DNA of 64,000 nucleotides from assembly GCA_964059195.1 (NCBI GenBank), contig CAXKWD010000003.1:194890174-194954173 (forward strand), written 5' to 3'. The position numbers and the translations under genes are program-made. This stretch comes from Ectobius pallidus. Lineage: Eukaryota; Arthropoda; Insecta; Blattodea; Ectobiidae. The notes under the pieces were generated by a model that had not been told where the DNA came from, did not search any database, and was given only the letters and a program-made list of their open reading frames with translations. Every line of letters begins with the position of its first letter. Positions within the stretch are counted from its first letter, which is position 1. Of this stretch, positions 1-11,594 are shown one piece after another.

Positions 1-606
1 AACAACGGTAGGAAACCGATAAGAAGGGACTTCTTCCAGTTGTTTACTCCTGTCTTCCAGGAATCTGCTACAATGCAGAATATCACTAGTGGATTTAGAC
101 ACACTGGAATATTTCCATTGAACAAAGAAGCGGTGTCTGTTGATGCTTACCAGGCAGCGGAACTACATAATGGAAATATCGTAGAAGAAAACCCATTGTC
201 TACTACACTAAGATTGCCACAACCATTCCACAATGTGCGTGTGAGAAACAGTGCAGCACAAAGAGCTCGTCTATTTGATGTTGCAAACAGAGCTCCAAAT
301 CAGGAGGTACGACAGTCAGAAGAAGTATCTATCTCTGAAGAGGAAATACGCCTAACTTCGACTACTCAGGAGCCAAGACCATCAACGAGTGGGATCAGAT
401 CTTCCCGCCCAAAAAAGCAGACCACAGCAAGAAAAGAGGGGAATAACGTGTGTCAGAGTTGCCAGGGTACGTTTGAAGAAGATCAGCACGGAGAATCGTG
501 GATTCAATGCTTAACTTGCAAATCCTGGTACCACGAAAAATGCCAAGGTTTGTCACGATACCGAAGAAACTTCGAGTGTCTTGGGTGCAGTGGCGATTCT
601 GAGTGA
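1..606 (+). CDS. pogo/Tigger-like transposase, C-terminal part with PHD-type zinc finger
   Basis: The frame is open from base 1, so the gene begins outside the window; only the last 201 codons are present, ending at TGA 604-606. The first 45 residues read like the end of a DDE superfamily endonuclease core, with the GFRHTGIFPLN motif that closes many pogo/jerky-type catalytic domains. A Ser/Glu/Arg-rich linker follows. The last ~45 residues carry CxxC, CxxC, YHxxC and CxxC pairs in the C4HC3 order of a PHD finger, a known partner domain in insect Tigger-like transposases. The expected role is cut-and-paste transposition at TA sites. No frameshift is visible in this part, so the copy may be fairly young. 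The domain assignment rests on motif reading, not on a search. Confidence 0.8.
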   Translation, partial: NNGRKPIRRDFFQLFTPVFQESATMQNITSGFRHTGIFPLNKEAVSVDAYQAAELHNGNIVEENPLSTTLRLPQPFHNVRVRNSAAQRARLFDVANRAPNQEVRQSEEVSISEEEIRLTSTTQEPRPSTSGIRSSRPKKQTTARKEGNNVCQSCQGTFEEDQHGESWIQCLTCKSWYHEKCQGLSRYRRNFECLGCSGDSE

Positions 607-745
607 TGTAAGGGACCATGCCCTCCCCCCCCCAAACACATACACAAATGCAAGTAACATGTTGTATAGGCCTAGATATTTATTTGTGTACAATGAATAA
701 ATTATTTTCACTGGATTTCCAAGAATAAATATATTTTCTTTTCTA

Positions 746-765
746 TTGCCAAATTACCCCTACTG
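746..765 (+). repeat. Probable 3' terminal repeat of the pogo-like element
   Basis: Read on the minus strand this segment begins CAGTAGGGGTAATTTGGCA and is followed on the plus strand by TA. CAGT termini with TA duplications are typical of pogo/Tigger elements. A near copy follows at 768-787 and a third at 964-976, so the end may be a short subterminal array. The matching 5' end would lie left of the window. Confidence 0.45.
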
Positions 766-1002
766 TACTGCCAAATTACCCCTATCCTTTGGTAAATAAG
801 CAACATGATCACTGCTGATAGGTTTGTTTATTGCTAAAAAATGGTGATACAAATGGTATGCTGACTTAAAGAAAACAATTGAGGAGGTTTGTGTTTACTT
901 GTTTTATAACTTTGTAAGACCTCATATTTTAAAAAGTTGCCCCAAATTAGGTAAAAATGTAAATTATTGCCAAATTACCCGAGTTTCCGCCTATTGTAGG
1001 GT

Positions 1003-1145
1003 GGCCAATGCACCTCGAAGGGGGATTTTTTATTTTCGCTTCCGAGTTATGAGGGAAAAACTGGCAAAAAACTTGAATTTCTTACGCTATCGAAGCATCA
1101 GTTTTCGGTACCGCTAATACATTTCATTTGTCAAATCAATTGCAG
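1003..1145 (+). mobile_element. Helitron-like repeat fragment
   Basis: The stretch starting ggtggccaatgcacctcgaa and running through a gagttatgagggaaaaactg motif is shared with the element at 18794-19443 and with fragments at 46355 and (reversed) 63335. It corresponds to the 5' third of that element. No ends are preserved here. The short open frame across it is only a translation of the repeat. Confidence 0.5.
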
Positions 1146-1852
1146 GTGTTTTTTTTTGTCCTAAGTTGGAAATAATATCATCGCGATTTTTTCAACATAT
1201 AGCATTGCATTTTGTAACCCCATTGTTCGGCAAAGGAAGTCGCTTAGTGAACCAAAGTCCTCGGTACTTAAGAAGCTAATTAAAGACATTGTTAAGAAGC
1301 TTACACTTCCAGTTTATTCACAGTGTTTGGTCAAGCAATATGCCGAAAGTAAAGTATTCTAAAAGTTGGTTAATTAATTGAAAGACGTTCTTGTTGAGTA
1401 TATGTGGTGGAGTTCGTATTGACAGGGTATTTCTAAACTTAATTGTGTTTTATAAACTATAGAAAATTAAGCAAAGAATGTTCATATACAGTTTTGTGGT
1501 TTAGAGCCATGGAAATTGTACACAAAAAAAAATTAATTCTTATATTTGTTTTAATATTATGTTTATTGTACGTATTAAAGTGAAACAAAAAAAAAACTTT
1601 CTGAAAATGGTTAAAAAAAAAAACAAAAATAAAACCAGTTTAATATGTTTTAGAAACCTAAAAATCCAGGCCCTACTAATGACTGTTCCTATTATGGGCT
1701 CTAAATCCAAATTGTTTATTGGGTAGCCTATATACAATGACTCATAATTTATCCGAAGGATTGCCTTTTCCAAAATTTTACTAATTGAATTTAGAAGGTA
1801 GCCCTCGTTTTGATAACTTCGTGCTTCCCTTTAAAATTCATTCAACAGTCTT
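1146..1852. other. AT-rich intergenic sequence, no gene seen
   Basis: A-tracts and T-tracts dominate. No coding pattern, RNA gene or terminal repeats were recognised. Confidence 0.5.
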
Positions 1853-2413
1853 CTGTTCTATTTTCTCCCCGCGTAGGGGCAGAGGCGGGTTGGGAACGAC
1901 CCTAAACACGTAGGCCACATCTGCGGGCCCTTTATGACAACCCCTTGGGAATGGGATGATCGGCATGCTCAAAGGCCCTCCCTAGCAGACTCCACCACGA
2001 GCCCCCTTGGAACTCTCCAACATCCAACTAGAACCAGAAGCCTTACCACGTGCACCACACCCCCAGGGTCCCTGCACCACGCCCCCGATCCCTCACGAAG
2101 AGAGCCCATAGGGTCGCGGCACACCAGAGAGCCCCCAGGTGTGCAGCACACCACCAATAACCACAAGACGACAAGTCACGGGGCAGGACGGGAGATGGCC
2201 CGAAAGCCGGGAAAGGAAACGCGATGAAAATGAGGGAAAGTTTGATGGTGAGGAAGTGGAGAGTTTGGTGGAATGAGAGGGGGAAACTGGAGGATCTCCG
2301 AGAAAAACGGCTTCGTCTACCACGAATGACACGCCCGCCTGCCTCGGGATTTGAACCCTGGACCGTTTGGATGCCAGGCCTACGCCTAAACAGGAGCCAC
2401 CATGATGGCATAT
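1853..2413 (-). mobile_element. SINE-A copy 1 (tRNA-derived, about 560 bp)
   Basis: A GC-rich block whose right end holds a tRNA-like head in reverse orientation (the B-box region reads GGGATTTGAACCC). It matches 46956-47550 (same strand) and 59695-60294 (opposite strand) along its length. Imperfect 9-bp flanks, aacagtctt (1844-1852) and aacggtctt (2414-2422), look like an aged target duplication. Several overlapping open frames here are artefacts of the high GC content. Confidence 0.7.
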
Positions 2414-2422
2414 AACGGTCTT

Positions 2423-3389
2423 ACATCGTAATAACTATAGCGCATTACAACAGAAAGGTTAGTTCGTTTACCGAATCTTGTGAAGGTTCTTGAATGCTTG
2501 ATCTTGTAGAAACTATATCATTGGCTATGTAGGGGTGTTTACGTCATCAATGTGCATGCTGACTGTGTACTGTAGGGAAAATCTCAAAATTAAAATTCAT
2601 TCTTTCTGGCTTATTTCTCAGTATAAATAATATTTGAAAGAGTAAAAGGGGACGACTAACTTAATTAAAAGATTTCTAAATTAATGCAATTTCGAAAACT
2701 TGTAATAATGGCCAGGAATCATACAATTTCTTTATAGATATATTGGTTATAGTAGAAATTTCCAGAAACAAAGGATTCAATTTTAGAATGCCTGTTGTTT
2801 GGGTAACAATAAGTAATGTCTGACGTCGTGAACCTACGTCATCGCGCTGTGGTAGCTGTTAGTTTGTTCATGATGTAGGGCCTAAGTAGGAATTCTGAAA
2901 ATGTGCTTGCCACACTACTGTTAGGAAGAGGATTTTCAGTGATCAGCCGGTGTCATACGCTGAAACACGTACTGTTATGTTTTATGCAACGAGACATTCA
3001 GGAAGGAATTTTTGTTGATTTATTGTGGCACTCCTGTGTCGCCGAACTTTCGTCCTTGTGCAACGTTTCGCGAGACAGGAAGCGAGGGACATTGCGGTTC
3101 AAGCGGGCAACTCAGCAGTCCAAGGCCATTACATGAATAAGAACAAAATTCTATGTTGATATGAATTTTTCTTGTCCTTTCTCAATGCCGTACGTACTCT
3201 AGGTAAAAGAAATAGTAAGTTCAACTCTGAAATTAGATGCGAGTTTTCAGCATTAACTGATCATCTACTGTTCAAAAGTTCTGTTTCCAGAAAAAAAAAA
3301 GAAGTTCATGAATAGTATTTAGAGCTAAAAATAACTATAAATCGTATATACTAAGCTTTTAATATTATTGAAACGTTTCAGTTTAAATT
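2423..3389. other. Unassigned sequence
   Basis: There is no recognised gene or repeat end. A 77-codon frame at 2903-3136 has no family signature and is probably chance. Confidence 0.4.
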
Positions 3390-3397
3390 CTCTGGAG

Positions 3398-3897
3398 CAG
3401 TGCTTCCCAACCTTTTTCAGCTGGCGACCCACCTTTCCTTATCGGAATACCTCCATGGTCCATCGGTCCATGGTGGAGTAAAAAACCTTATTTGTATCAT
3501 ATCCCTTCCTTATGTATACATAACTTACCATCAAATATTGGAAATATATATAAGCTTATATATGATTTTTTGAAGATACATATTGATTATTGATAAACAA
3601 TTTGTGATCTGATTTGAAAATGGTTGACAAAATATAAGCACTTCGTAGCAAAACAGTTATTTATTTAACAATAGATATATGTTTGCAATATATGCAATAT
3701 ATATATAAGTGGTTTCATACTCACTAACAAGTGTTCGTAGGTGAAGATAAAAACTACAATAAATATAAAAGTACACAAAGAACCAAGAAAACAGTCAAAA
3801 CACAATTTGATTTTTTCGATTTTTCTTATCTTTTCTTCGATGGTTTCTGATAGTTTTAGGATCGAATCGCGACCCACCTACCGGTTGGGAACCGCTG
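3398..3897. mobile_element. Non-autonomous hAT-type element, family 1
   Basis: The ends are inverted: the left begins CAGTGCTTCCCAACCTTTTT and the right ends GGTTGGGAACCGCTG. CAGTG termini of this kind are typical of hAT elements. The flanking 8-mers ctctggag and caatggag agree at 6 of 8 positions, as expected for an old 8-bp duplication. The inside is AT-rich and encodes no transposase. The same family recurs at 7213-7838. Confidence 0.7.
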
Positions 3898-4654
3898 CAA
3901 TGGAGGATAGTTGTAAGCCAGTCGTGGTCAACCTAAAGCACAATCGTGCTAACTTGTTCTGCACACTGCTCAAATCTCCCCGCCGAGCAGTCAGTGTGCT
4001 GGAGCCCGGAGGGGGAGGGAGGGGAAGTGAAACGGCTCAGTGGCGATACAGTCATTCAAGCATATTCCGTATCCTATAAACTTATACTCTAATGGCCTAT
4101 CGATCATGCACAATTCCATGTGCATCGTTTACAATATAGGCCTACGCATTTCACCCTAAAAATTACATAATTTAAAACACGCGATCATTAATTTCCTCTG
4201 GCAAATCTGTAACCAAACCGAGTCCATAAAACATTTTGAAAGGAGTCACATAATTCACTGAGTATATCAAGACATTTTGTCCCTTATGCTAGAAAACATG
4301 CATAACAAACATTTTTTATATTTTAATTGTGATATAACGTGTTCATTTTTTAACAATCGTAAGCTAAAATATTAAGTGCGAAAAATGGACACAAATATTA
4401 AAACTAAATAAAAAGCAAAAAACCATATTCAATAATAATTATTGTCATCAAACTATAAGAGTAAGAATATTTTTCATTCAGACTTTGTTAAAATATGCTT
4501 TACTTCCTCTGCCCGTACCATAGGTATTGTAAGGTAAAGGAAGTATTGTGTTTAACCCCGAGTTTTGATATAGAATTCTAACATAAGTAAAAGTTTTGAG
4601 GCTCCCTGAGTCCAAAAAATCTGATGTGAAAGTGACGTAACTATAAATTTTTCG
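3898..4654. other. Unassigned AT-rich sequence
   Basis: No gene was seen. A short motif at 4500 (acttcctctgcccgtaccat) recurs near 37110, suggesting a further dispersed repeat whose limits are not visible. Confidence 0.4.
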
Positions 4655-5140
4655 TGGTTAATACTTCACTTGCTGCCATTAAGCAGCACGAAATCAGATT
4701 ATTTTATACAACATAACTTGTTTGGAAATTGAAATAATGTAAATCTACATTGATTAAAAACACAATTTCGATTCGTTGCAAGCCAGTTCGTGTGCTTTTA
4801 TTCTGTTTTGCTGTTATCTTGCATGATTTAAGTTAACTATGTCTTATATGCACAATTGGTAGCATTGGTCAAACATGGTAACTCGAATCGATTCATGGAT
4901 TGTTGATTCATAGTATGCCATGATCTCGCAGCTGTTAGTTTTGTTTTTATATAACAAAGCACGAAAGTAATTATTATTTTTATAATCCGTTACATTTTTC
5001 TTCATGGAGTAGGCTAGTGCTAATAAATCCAACTCGAGTTTACGAGTTTTGTCAGATAAATTCGCTCGTCCTGCTGCGCAGTCGCAAAATCTGTCGATAA
5101 ACTCTTAACCCCCCGTGGGATTAACTATGATGAAAATGGA
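4655..5140 (-). repeat. Dispersed repeat R5, copy a
   Basis: One of five copies of a ~570-bp dispersed repeat (others at 12797, 45553, 52362 and 62036). It contains aatcgattc palindromes, a TATCGATA-centred palindrome and a conserved block around cacaatttcgattcg. No tRNA-like head, coding capacity or clear terminal repeats were found, so its class is unknown. Confidence 0.6.
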
Positions 5141-5544
5141 GTAATAAATAGCCTACAGTTTTACATAACTAAATGTGTCGTGTATGATAATGCAATACTG
5201 TTATAAATTGAAATATTCAGAAAAATACGATAATTTTAGCTAGGACTAATATTATATATTCAAACTCACTTAATGTGACGGCTGATGGTGTTTTTAAAAC
5301 TAGAGAAACAGTCAGCTCTCTACCAGTGAAGTGATTAAGAGACATGGTCAGTGATCCAAACTTCATTCGAAACAGTTTGGAGGGTGAGGTAGCTAAGAAA
5401 GTCAACGTCCACTCTGACACAGAGATTTAAGATAGAATTGAGCAGCCAGAAGAAAATGCACTTGAAAAAACCTACACAAATGGTCGGTTATTCATTTTTA
5501 CTTTACAAAGAGAAGCAGTAACCTACCAACATTCGTGTTAAAAT

Positions 5545-5687
5545 TTACTTTAGCTTAAACCATGGGCCTCAAGAGCCTGAAATGTACATTACACCATCCC
5601 AGATGTCAGCACCATGATCAGATGAAAATAAAATCTTCCCGCGGACCCCCTTTCAATCTCTTGGGGACCACAGGTTTGAAAACACTG
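5545..5687. mobile_element. Decayed hAT-like short element
   Basis: The left end (cttaaaccatgggcctcaag) and the right end (gaccacaggtttgaaaacactg region) are weakly inverted, in the style of CAGTG-ended hAT elements. No target duplication is preserved. This is a low-confidence call. Confidence 0.3.
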
Positions 5688-6082
5688 CAGTGGCATGGAA
5701 TTGTCTCCTGTTGTCTCCTGTTAAGAAAACTTGAAAATGCCCTACGCCTCACTGCATTCTCTCAGCTTGTCACATATGTCACTTGTTGCACTGAGGGGAC
5801 TGGAACCCGGGGCATCAGCCCGCAGGCACAGACGCAGTGCAAGAATCCCGGCTATTTAAATGACACAGAGTCCTCATATCCAAACTAAACAAGTTTTTAT
5901 TTCCTCGGTCTATACAGGGATGCACAGGCAGCAGAAACACAAATCATCCACTGCAGTACAATAGAACGCCAATAATACAAACAATCTTATTTCTTTATTA
6001 AGTGCCAGTATGGTACTTTATGAGATTGTGTGGTGGACGAAAAAATGTCTGTCCGTCCGTCTGTCTGTCCGTGTGTCTGTAC

Positions 6083-6830
6083 GCACCATAACTCAAATAC
6101 GCTTTTTCGGATTTTCATGAAACTTGGAAAACACATTTATAATGTCCATGGGAAGAACCCTATTGATATTGAACCAAATCGGTTCACCGGTACCGGAGTA
6201 ATGCCCAATTTAGTGCCTATTTTAATAGATTATGGCGCCATCACTCAATGACGCTGTATCGGATATCCATGAAACTTGGTATACCCATTTATGACGTCCT
6301 TGAGAAGTGCCCTATTGAATTTGAACCTAATCTGTTGACCGGTACCGGAGTAAAACCCAATTTAGTGTCTACTTTAAAGGCACAATAACTCAAATAGGCT
6401 TTATCGGATATTTATGAAACTTCGTATACGCATTTATAATGTCCATGGGAAGACGTTTATTGATATTGGACCAAATTGGTTGGCCAGTACCGAAATAATG
6501 CCCAATTTAGTGTTTTTATGTTAATATATAAGAAGTCGCGATAACTCAAATATGCTTTATTGGATTTTCCTGAAATTTTGTATACCCATTTATAATGTAC
6601 GTGGAAAGACGTCTACTGATATTGGACCAAATCGGTAGACCGGTACCGGAGTAAAACCCAATTTAGTGTATATTTTAAAGACAAGGTAACTCAAATACGC
6701 TTTACCGGATTTTTATGAAACTTGGTATACACATTTATAATGTCCATGGGAAGACGTCTATTCATAATGGATAAAATCGGTTGACCTGTTTCGGAGTAAT
6801 GCTCAATTTAGTGCCTATTTTATGGTAATA
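6083..6830 (+). repeat. Tandem array T, five units of about 150 bp
   Basis: Units start with a variant of aactcaaatacgctttatcg at about 6090, 6241, 6387, 6543 and 6688 (periods 145-156 bp). Each contains an accggtaccggagtaa-like palindrome and ends in caatttagtgcctatttta. A (gtct/gtcc)n tract just upstream leads in. The same unit recurs singly at 24190-24390 and twice inside 41280-42220, so it belongs to a larger mobile or satellite family. Confidence 0.75.
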
Positions 6831-6959
6831 TACGTATTCGAAAGAATTTATTAAAAAAAATGAAAATCAGTTATCTTGACAACATAGCCTATTGTTTTAC
6901 TGTGATCTTATGAGGCCTTGGAAATTAAAATACAGGTAGCTATGACAAAAAACATATTG

Positions 6960-7195
6960 ATTTACATGCGCTTATCCAACTAGACCGTTAAAATGACCCA
7001 GGTGGCCGAGATGGTAGACCTTTCTTCTTCCGTAAGCCCTGCTTAATGAATAAATCTGGAGCTTAACTTGGAAATCAATTAAAAAAAAACATATTCTGCA
7101 TATCATAATTGCAGTCATAACTAATTAAACAAAAACATACTGGCACTTTGTTACATCAGTTTACCTGATTTTTTATTCATTAATGTATACGGTTT
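6960..7195 (+). repeat. T-family companion segment
   Basis: The block with cttccgtaagccctgcttaatga followed by tctgcatatcataattgcag and ggcactttgttacatcag is also found at 23920-24075 (reversed), 41665-41820 and 42065-42215. It seems to be the other half of the T repeat. Confidence 0.6.
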
Positions 7196-7212
7196 TAAAG
7201 GAAGATCTATCA

Positions 7213-7838
7213 CAGTGGTTCCCAACCTTTTTTCAGCTGGCGACCCACCCTTCCTTATCGGAATACCTCCACGGTCCCTCGATCCATAATGGATTAAAAA
7301 CCCTTATTTGAATTGTTTCCCTTCCTTATGTATATATAATTTGCAAATATATATAAGCTTATATATGCTTTTTAGAAGATACAGATTGATTATTGATAAA
7401 CAATTTGTGTTCTGATTTGAAAATGGTTAGCAAAATATAAGCACTTTGTAGCAAAACAGTTAATTATTTAACAATAGATATATGTTTGCAATATATGCAA
7501 ATGCAACAAGTGGTTTCATACTCACTAACAAGTGTTCCTAGGTGAATATAAAAACTACGATTATAAAAGTACACAAAGATCATTTTAATTTTTCAGGCAA
7601 AGTTGCTGTTTTTAAGTAAGAATACTATATTAATAAGATTTTTGGGACTGTTTCGATTGAACTAACACTTCAATGTCAGGATGGAATGAAGATGTTTTAA
7701 TCTTAAGTCACTTTCAACATTGAGTTAATTTCTGGATTTGTTTTTTTAGGAAAACCAAACACAATTTGATTTGTTTCGATTTTTCTTATATTTTCTGATG
7801 GTTTAACCATTCCGCGACCCACCGGTTGGGAACAGCTG
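7213..7838. mobile_element. Non-autonomous hAT-type element, family 1, with perfect duplication
   Basis: The ends are CAGTGGTTCCCAACC and GGTTGGGAACAGCTG, flanked by identical 8-mers atctatca at 7205-7212 and 7839-7846. An 8-bp duplication with CAGTG ends is diagnostic of hAT transposition. Its interior resembles the copy at 3398 but contains ~130 bp more between 7585 and 7750. No transposase reading frame remains. Confidence 0.85.
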
Positions 7839-8250
7839 ATCTATCATATTTACATCGTTACAGAGAATCGACCATCGTATCACAGATCGAACAGTTGAGA
7901 ATCAGCAGAAGTAACGACTGATGAGGGCTACATACATGTACTGTTTGCAGGCTAATTGCAGTCGGCGCGCAAATGTTTTAGACAGTGGGATGCTTTACTG
8001 TCGCTTATGAAGGGAAGACGTCAATAATTTAATGGTTAATCAGTGTAGGACCCCCCCCCCCTCGGAAACTCATTTCCAAATACGTGCTTTGTTTCTCTGC
8101 AACTCTACTGAAACAATTGGTGCATATTGAGAACAATACTTTATAGGAAAATAGGAAAAAATGATGATACCCAAAAAACCTATCTCTTGAAGACTCCGAA
8201 AAGTGCAAAATAATGCCATAAAAAATTGTCCTTAAATTATCACTTAATTC

Positions 8251-8647
8251 TTTTCTTTCTTTATTGCTTTATCTTAGTTTTACCTCTCCCTTTTGGGATT
8301 TAAGCGACACAAGCCGCCCAGGCCTTACAGAACCGCGACCTGTCGGGAGAGGGATTATCTATGGATCACATACATACTTTTTTGACCATGGAGGGCCTCC
8401 CCGGATGAGTGACCAGCCCAATTCCGGGGCCACCTCCGAGACAACACAAACACATAGGACGAGACACACCGACACCATTCACATATACACTCCAAACAAG
8501 GCGAGGATGGGGTGAAGATGATGATGATATCTGGGAACCCTAAAGTTATCCGACATTTCTCTCAAAGGTGAGGAAATACCCCAGAAAAACCCCACCTAGG
8601 TAACTTGTACCTACCAGGATTCGAACCCGGGCCCGCTGCGTGAGAGG
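8251..8647 (-). mobile_element. SINE-B copy 1, truncated at the tRNA-like head
   Basis: It matches 23438-23891 and 51641-52090. The tail is at the left (tttctttctttatt side) and the body ends at right in ggattcgaacccgggcccg, the reversed B-box of the head, after which the A-box half is missing. No flanking duplication was found, consistent with 5' truncation of the SINE. Confidence 0.75.
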
Positions 8648-9170
8648 AGCGAAATAATTTTATAAAGCAGAAAGAGCACGAAACAGCAGTAAACTAAGAA
8701 ACAAGAAAATAACATTGAACTAATAAAAGAACGAAAGTATAAAGAAGGTAAAAAACATATAAATAAGTTCATAAATAAATAATGCATGGGGGAAATAAAG
8801 AAAGGAAAACGCTGGTATGAAAATAACACACTCGTATTAATTACAGTAATCAGCAAAGCTTCAGGATATATTTTCGGAATAACGAATTTATTGCTTATGA
8901 TAGCTTCTCGCAGAACAATGCATGCAGTATCACATTACATATAAGACTGCGGAAAAGAACTAAGTTATGTGACGGTGAGAGAGGTGTAGTGCAGAGGGGC
9001 TCAAGAAAGTGAAAAAAAAAGCTTGTCATTTGAAAAATACAATAAATTGACCGCGAAAAGTTAATCAGGTCAGTTGCTGTTCCTTGCGTTAGCATTGTAC
9101 ATTAGAGAGACATTCGACACTGCGTTATTCATCCACGAAATCCAGGCCCGTCCAGTTATCTGGGATATGT
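8648..9170. other. Unassigned AT-rich sequence
   Basis: No gene or repeat end was recognised; the short open frames lack any family pattern. Confidence 0.4.
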
Positions 9171-9175
9171 GGTAT

Positions 9176-9567
9176 GAATGATAGAGTACTGTTAGCAGAT
9201 GAGATGAATGCAAGCAGCAGGAATGCAGCGAGCTCCCCATTTCTCTACCTGTACGCGGGCTTGTCCTAATCTTACCTATTTCAGCCAGTTCCGAGCCATC
9301 AGATTCCTGCTCTTTTCATTGGTGTCATCATCGATAAACAATATAGCTTCAGTACAATTTATAATGACATAACTAAAAACGATATAGCTTAAATACGATT
9401 TTGAACTATATACGATAACGATAACAATTCACAAAGACAATCACAGCGCGCCAGAACAAACTACTACTAAACACGTGTCGCTCTAGACTGTTGCTATGAC
9501 ATCACTACCTCCCTTCCTCTTCACCCCGAACTTGCATTCATCTCATCTGTTGACAGTAATAGGATAG
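9176..9567. mobile_element. Inverted-repeat-bounded element of about 390 bp
   Basis: Arms of about 37 bp are inverted: the left contains gcagatgagatgaatgcaag and the right cttgcattcatctcatctgt. The interior has repeated cgataacgata motifs and a GC-richer left part. No target duplication was identified, so the superfamily is open. Confidence 0.5.
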
Positions 9568-9913
9568 ATAAAACAAAATCCTGGAAAGAAGTTTGCCAAC
9601 TGATTGTTCCAAACTTTCAGGAGAAGAGTGTAAAAGAAAAGGGGAAAAATGCTGCAAGTAAGATAGCATTTATTAACTTTTGTACATTACAAAAAACTGG
9701 TGCATAGCGTATACATAATATGATACGTATACACATAATACACAAAACTTAGAGTTGCTGGATGTTCTGTTTGGGAGCAAATTGTTTTCACTTCTTTTGA
9801 AACCTAGACATAAATTAAGGAGCCCATCTCTACTGTATTTCGTGCATATAGGCCTATAACCACTTTTATTTTTTGATTAAAAATTATATTTGCTTAACCT
9901 AAATAACATACAA

Positions 9914-10870
9914 GGGTCATTCTCAAACAAATTGCCGTTTTGCCTCCTCAACAGGATCCCCAAGATGAACATTCAACCTAGGTTTTTCTGAACGATTGGT
10001 TTTCCATGGCATCATACCACTATTGTAGTTTACGAAACCGCATAGGAATCATGGGTTTTTCTGGTTTTGTGGTTGTATATGCGTTTTTGAAGTTAGTGGA
10101 ACGTATTGAATTTGTAATGAGTGTTGCCATTGTTCATGTCCTATTTTAACACGTTTTCACGTTTTTTTTTTAAATAGAAATGGACTGGGATGTTGTAAGG
10201 TAGCAATATCTTTGCCTTGAAATGCTGGAGACGAATGAAAATAGTTTACAAAAGACGTGACACAGCAATTTACTTAAGGAGTGTTACCCAAAACAATATT
10301 CCTCAATCATATTTTCACTTTTCTTGCTGTCCTCCTTCCTCGATGTCTGGTCGGAAATCGGTCGTAGGGGGAAGATATGATGCAATACTTCATCCCCTCT
10401 ACATCGCCTCCTCCCCACCCTTAATTCTTCCTTGGGGAGCGCTAGACCGGGTATCACTCCTTATCACGGTTTCCTGAGACAAAGATTCAAATGAACTTAC
10501 TGGCTCGGGTTTTTTTTTTTTTTTTTTAATTAATTAATTCTGAAATACTCTCTAGACAGTTTCATTTGGATGTTGAGCTAACTTTCATCCGCGAATGACG
10601 ATTCATTTTGGGTCTTTTCATGTCAATAATTCAAAATGTTGGATGCAGAATATGGGTTGTGACAGTCCCACTCCTTATTTTTCCCCACGTTTTTTGACGT
10701 AAACATGATCCACGATGCATACATAGAAATTATTTAGGGTGGCGCAGAAACTCTCATGGGTTTGGGGTGAAATTTGAAAAAAAAAAAAAAAAAAAATGTT
10801 TGATATCTCAACTATAAGTGTCTTTTTCAGGCCTGTGACACCAAAACGGCAATTTTTTTTAGAATGGCCC
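9914..10870. mobile_element. TIR element, family X, short copy
   Basis: The left end gggtcattctcaaacaaatt and the right end (rttttttttagaatggccc) are inverted over ~30 bp including the ttgccgttttg core. The flanking 4-mers acaa and ataa differ by one base. The longer relative at 58531-60798 has the same GGGTCATTCT terminus. The inside encodes nothing recognisable and includes a T17 tract at 10510. The superfamily was not identified. Confidence 0.55.
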
Positions 10871-10881
10871 ATAATGAAATA

Positions 10882-11594
10882 CAGTGAGTCCCACGCAAGA
10901 GTTGGCCAATGACGCGGGTTTTTGCGTCGCGGCTGGCACAGCTCCAACTCCCGAGCGATCGGGTAAAATATCTACGCAAATAATGCCGCGGTCGTTGTAA
11001 TGATTCAGGTTCTCACATTTACAGTTAAAATTACAATGAAAATAACGACATACCTCATCACAAGAGATGTTGGAAATGTTGTCCTCTTGCATACGCGCAA
11101 CATTGGGACCTTTTTTAGGGAATTTTCTTTCACGCGCGTAAGTTCAGCTTCCGAGATAGAGTTAATTTCTCTTGTGATATTGTCTTTAAGTTCTTCTTAT
11201 GTATGGAAAATTGACCTATACACTTTATTTTTCAAGTTTCCCCATAAATAATATTTACATACTGTTAGAAGAACTTAATGACAATATCACATAGGCCTAT
11301 CAAAAGAGAAAGTAACTCTGTCTCGGAAGCTGAACTTACGCGCGTGAAAGAAAATTTCCTAAAAAGGTACCAGTATTGTCTGGATGCAAGAGGAGAACAT
11401 TTCCAACATCTCTTATGATGAGGTACGTGGTTATTTTCATTGTAATTTTAACTGTAAATGTGAGAACCTGAATCATTACAACGACCGCGGCATTATTTGC
11501 GTAGATATTTCACCCGATCGCTCGGGAGTTGGAGCTGTGCCAGCCGCGACGCAGAAACCCGCGTCATTGGCCAACTCTTGCGTGGGACTCACTG
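10882..11594. mobile_element. Long-TIR MITE forming a 713-bp palindrome, TA flanks
   Basis: The two halves are near-perfect inverted copies of each other for ~340 bp, from CAGTGAGTCCCACGCAAG at the left to its complement at the right, with only ~40 bp of AT-rich spacer near 11220-11255. TA dinucleotides flank both ends (10880-10881 and 11595-11596), pointing to a Tc1/mariner-type or pogo-type transposase. A 91-codon frame in the right arm has a mirror image in the left arm and is not a gene. Confidence 0.8.

Noticed and set aside
5562..5888. 108-codon frame
   Set aside because: No domain pattern, and its start overlaps a decayed hAT-like end.
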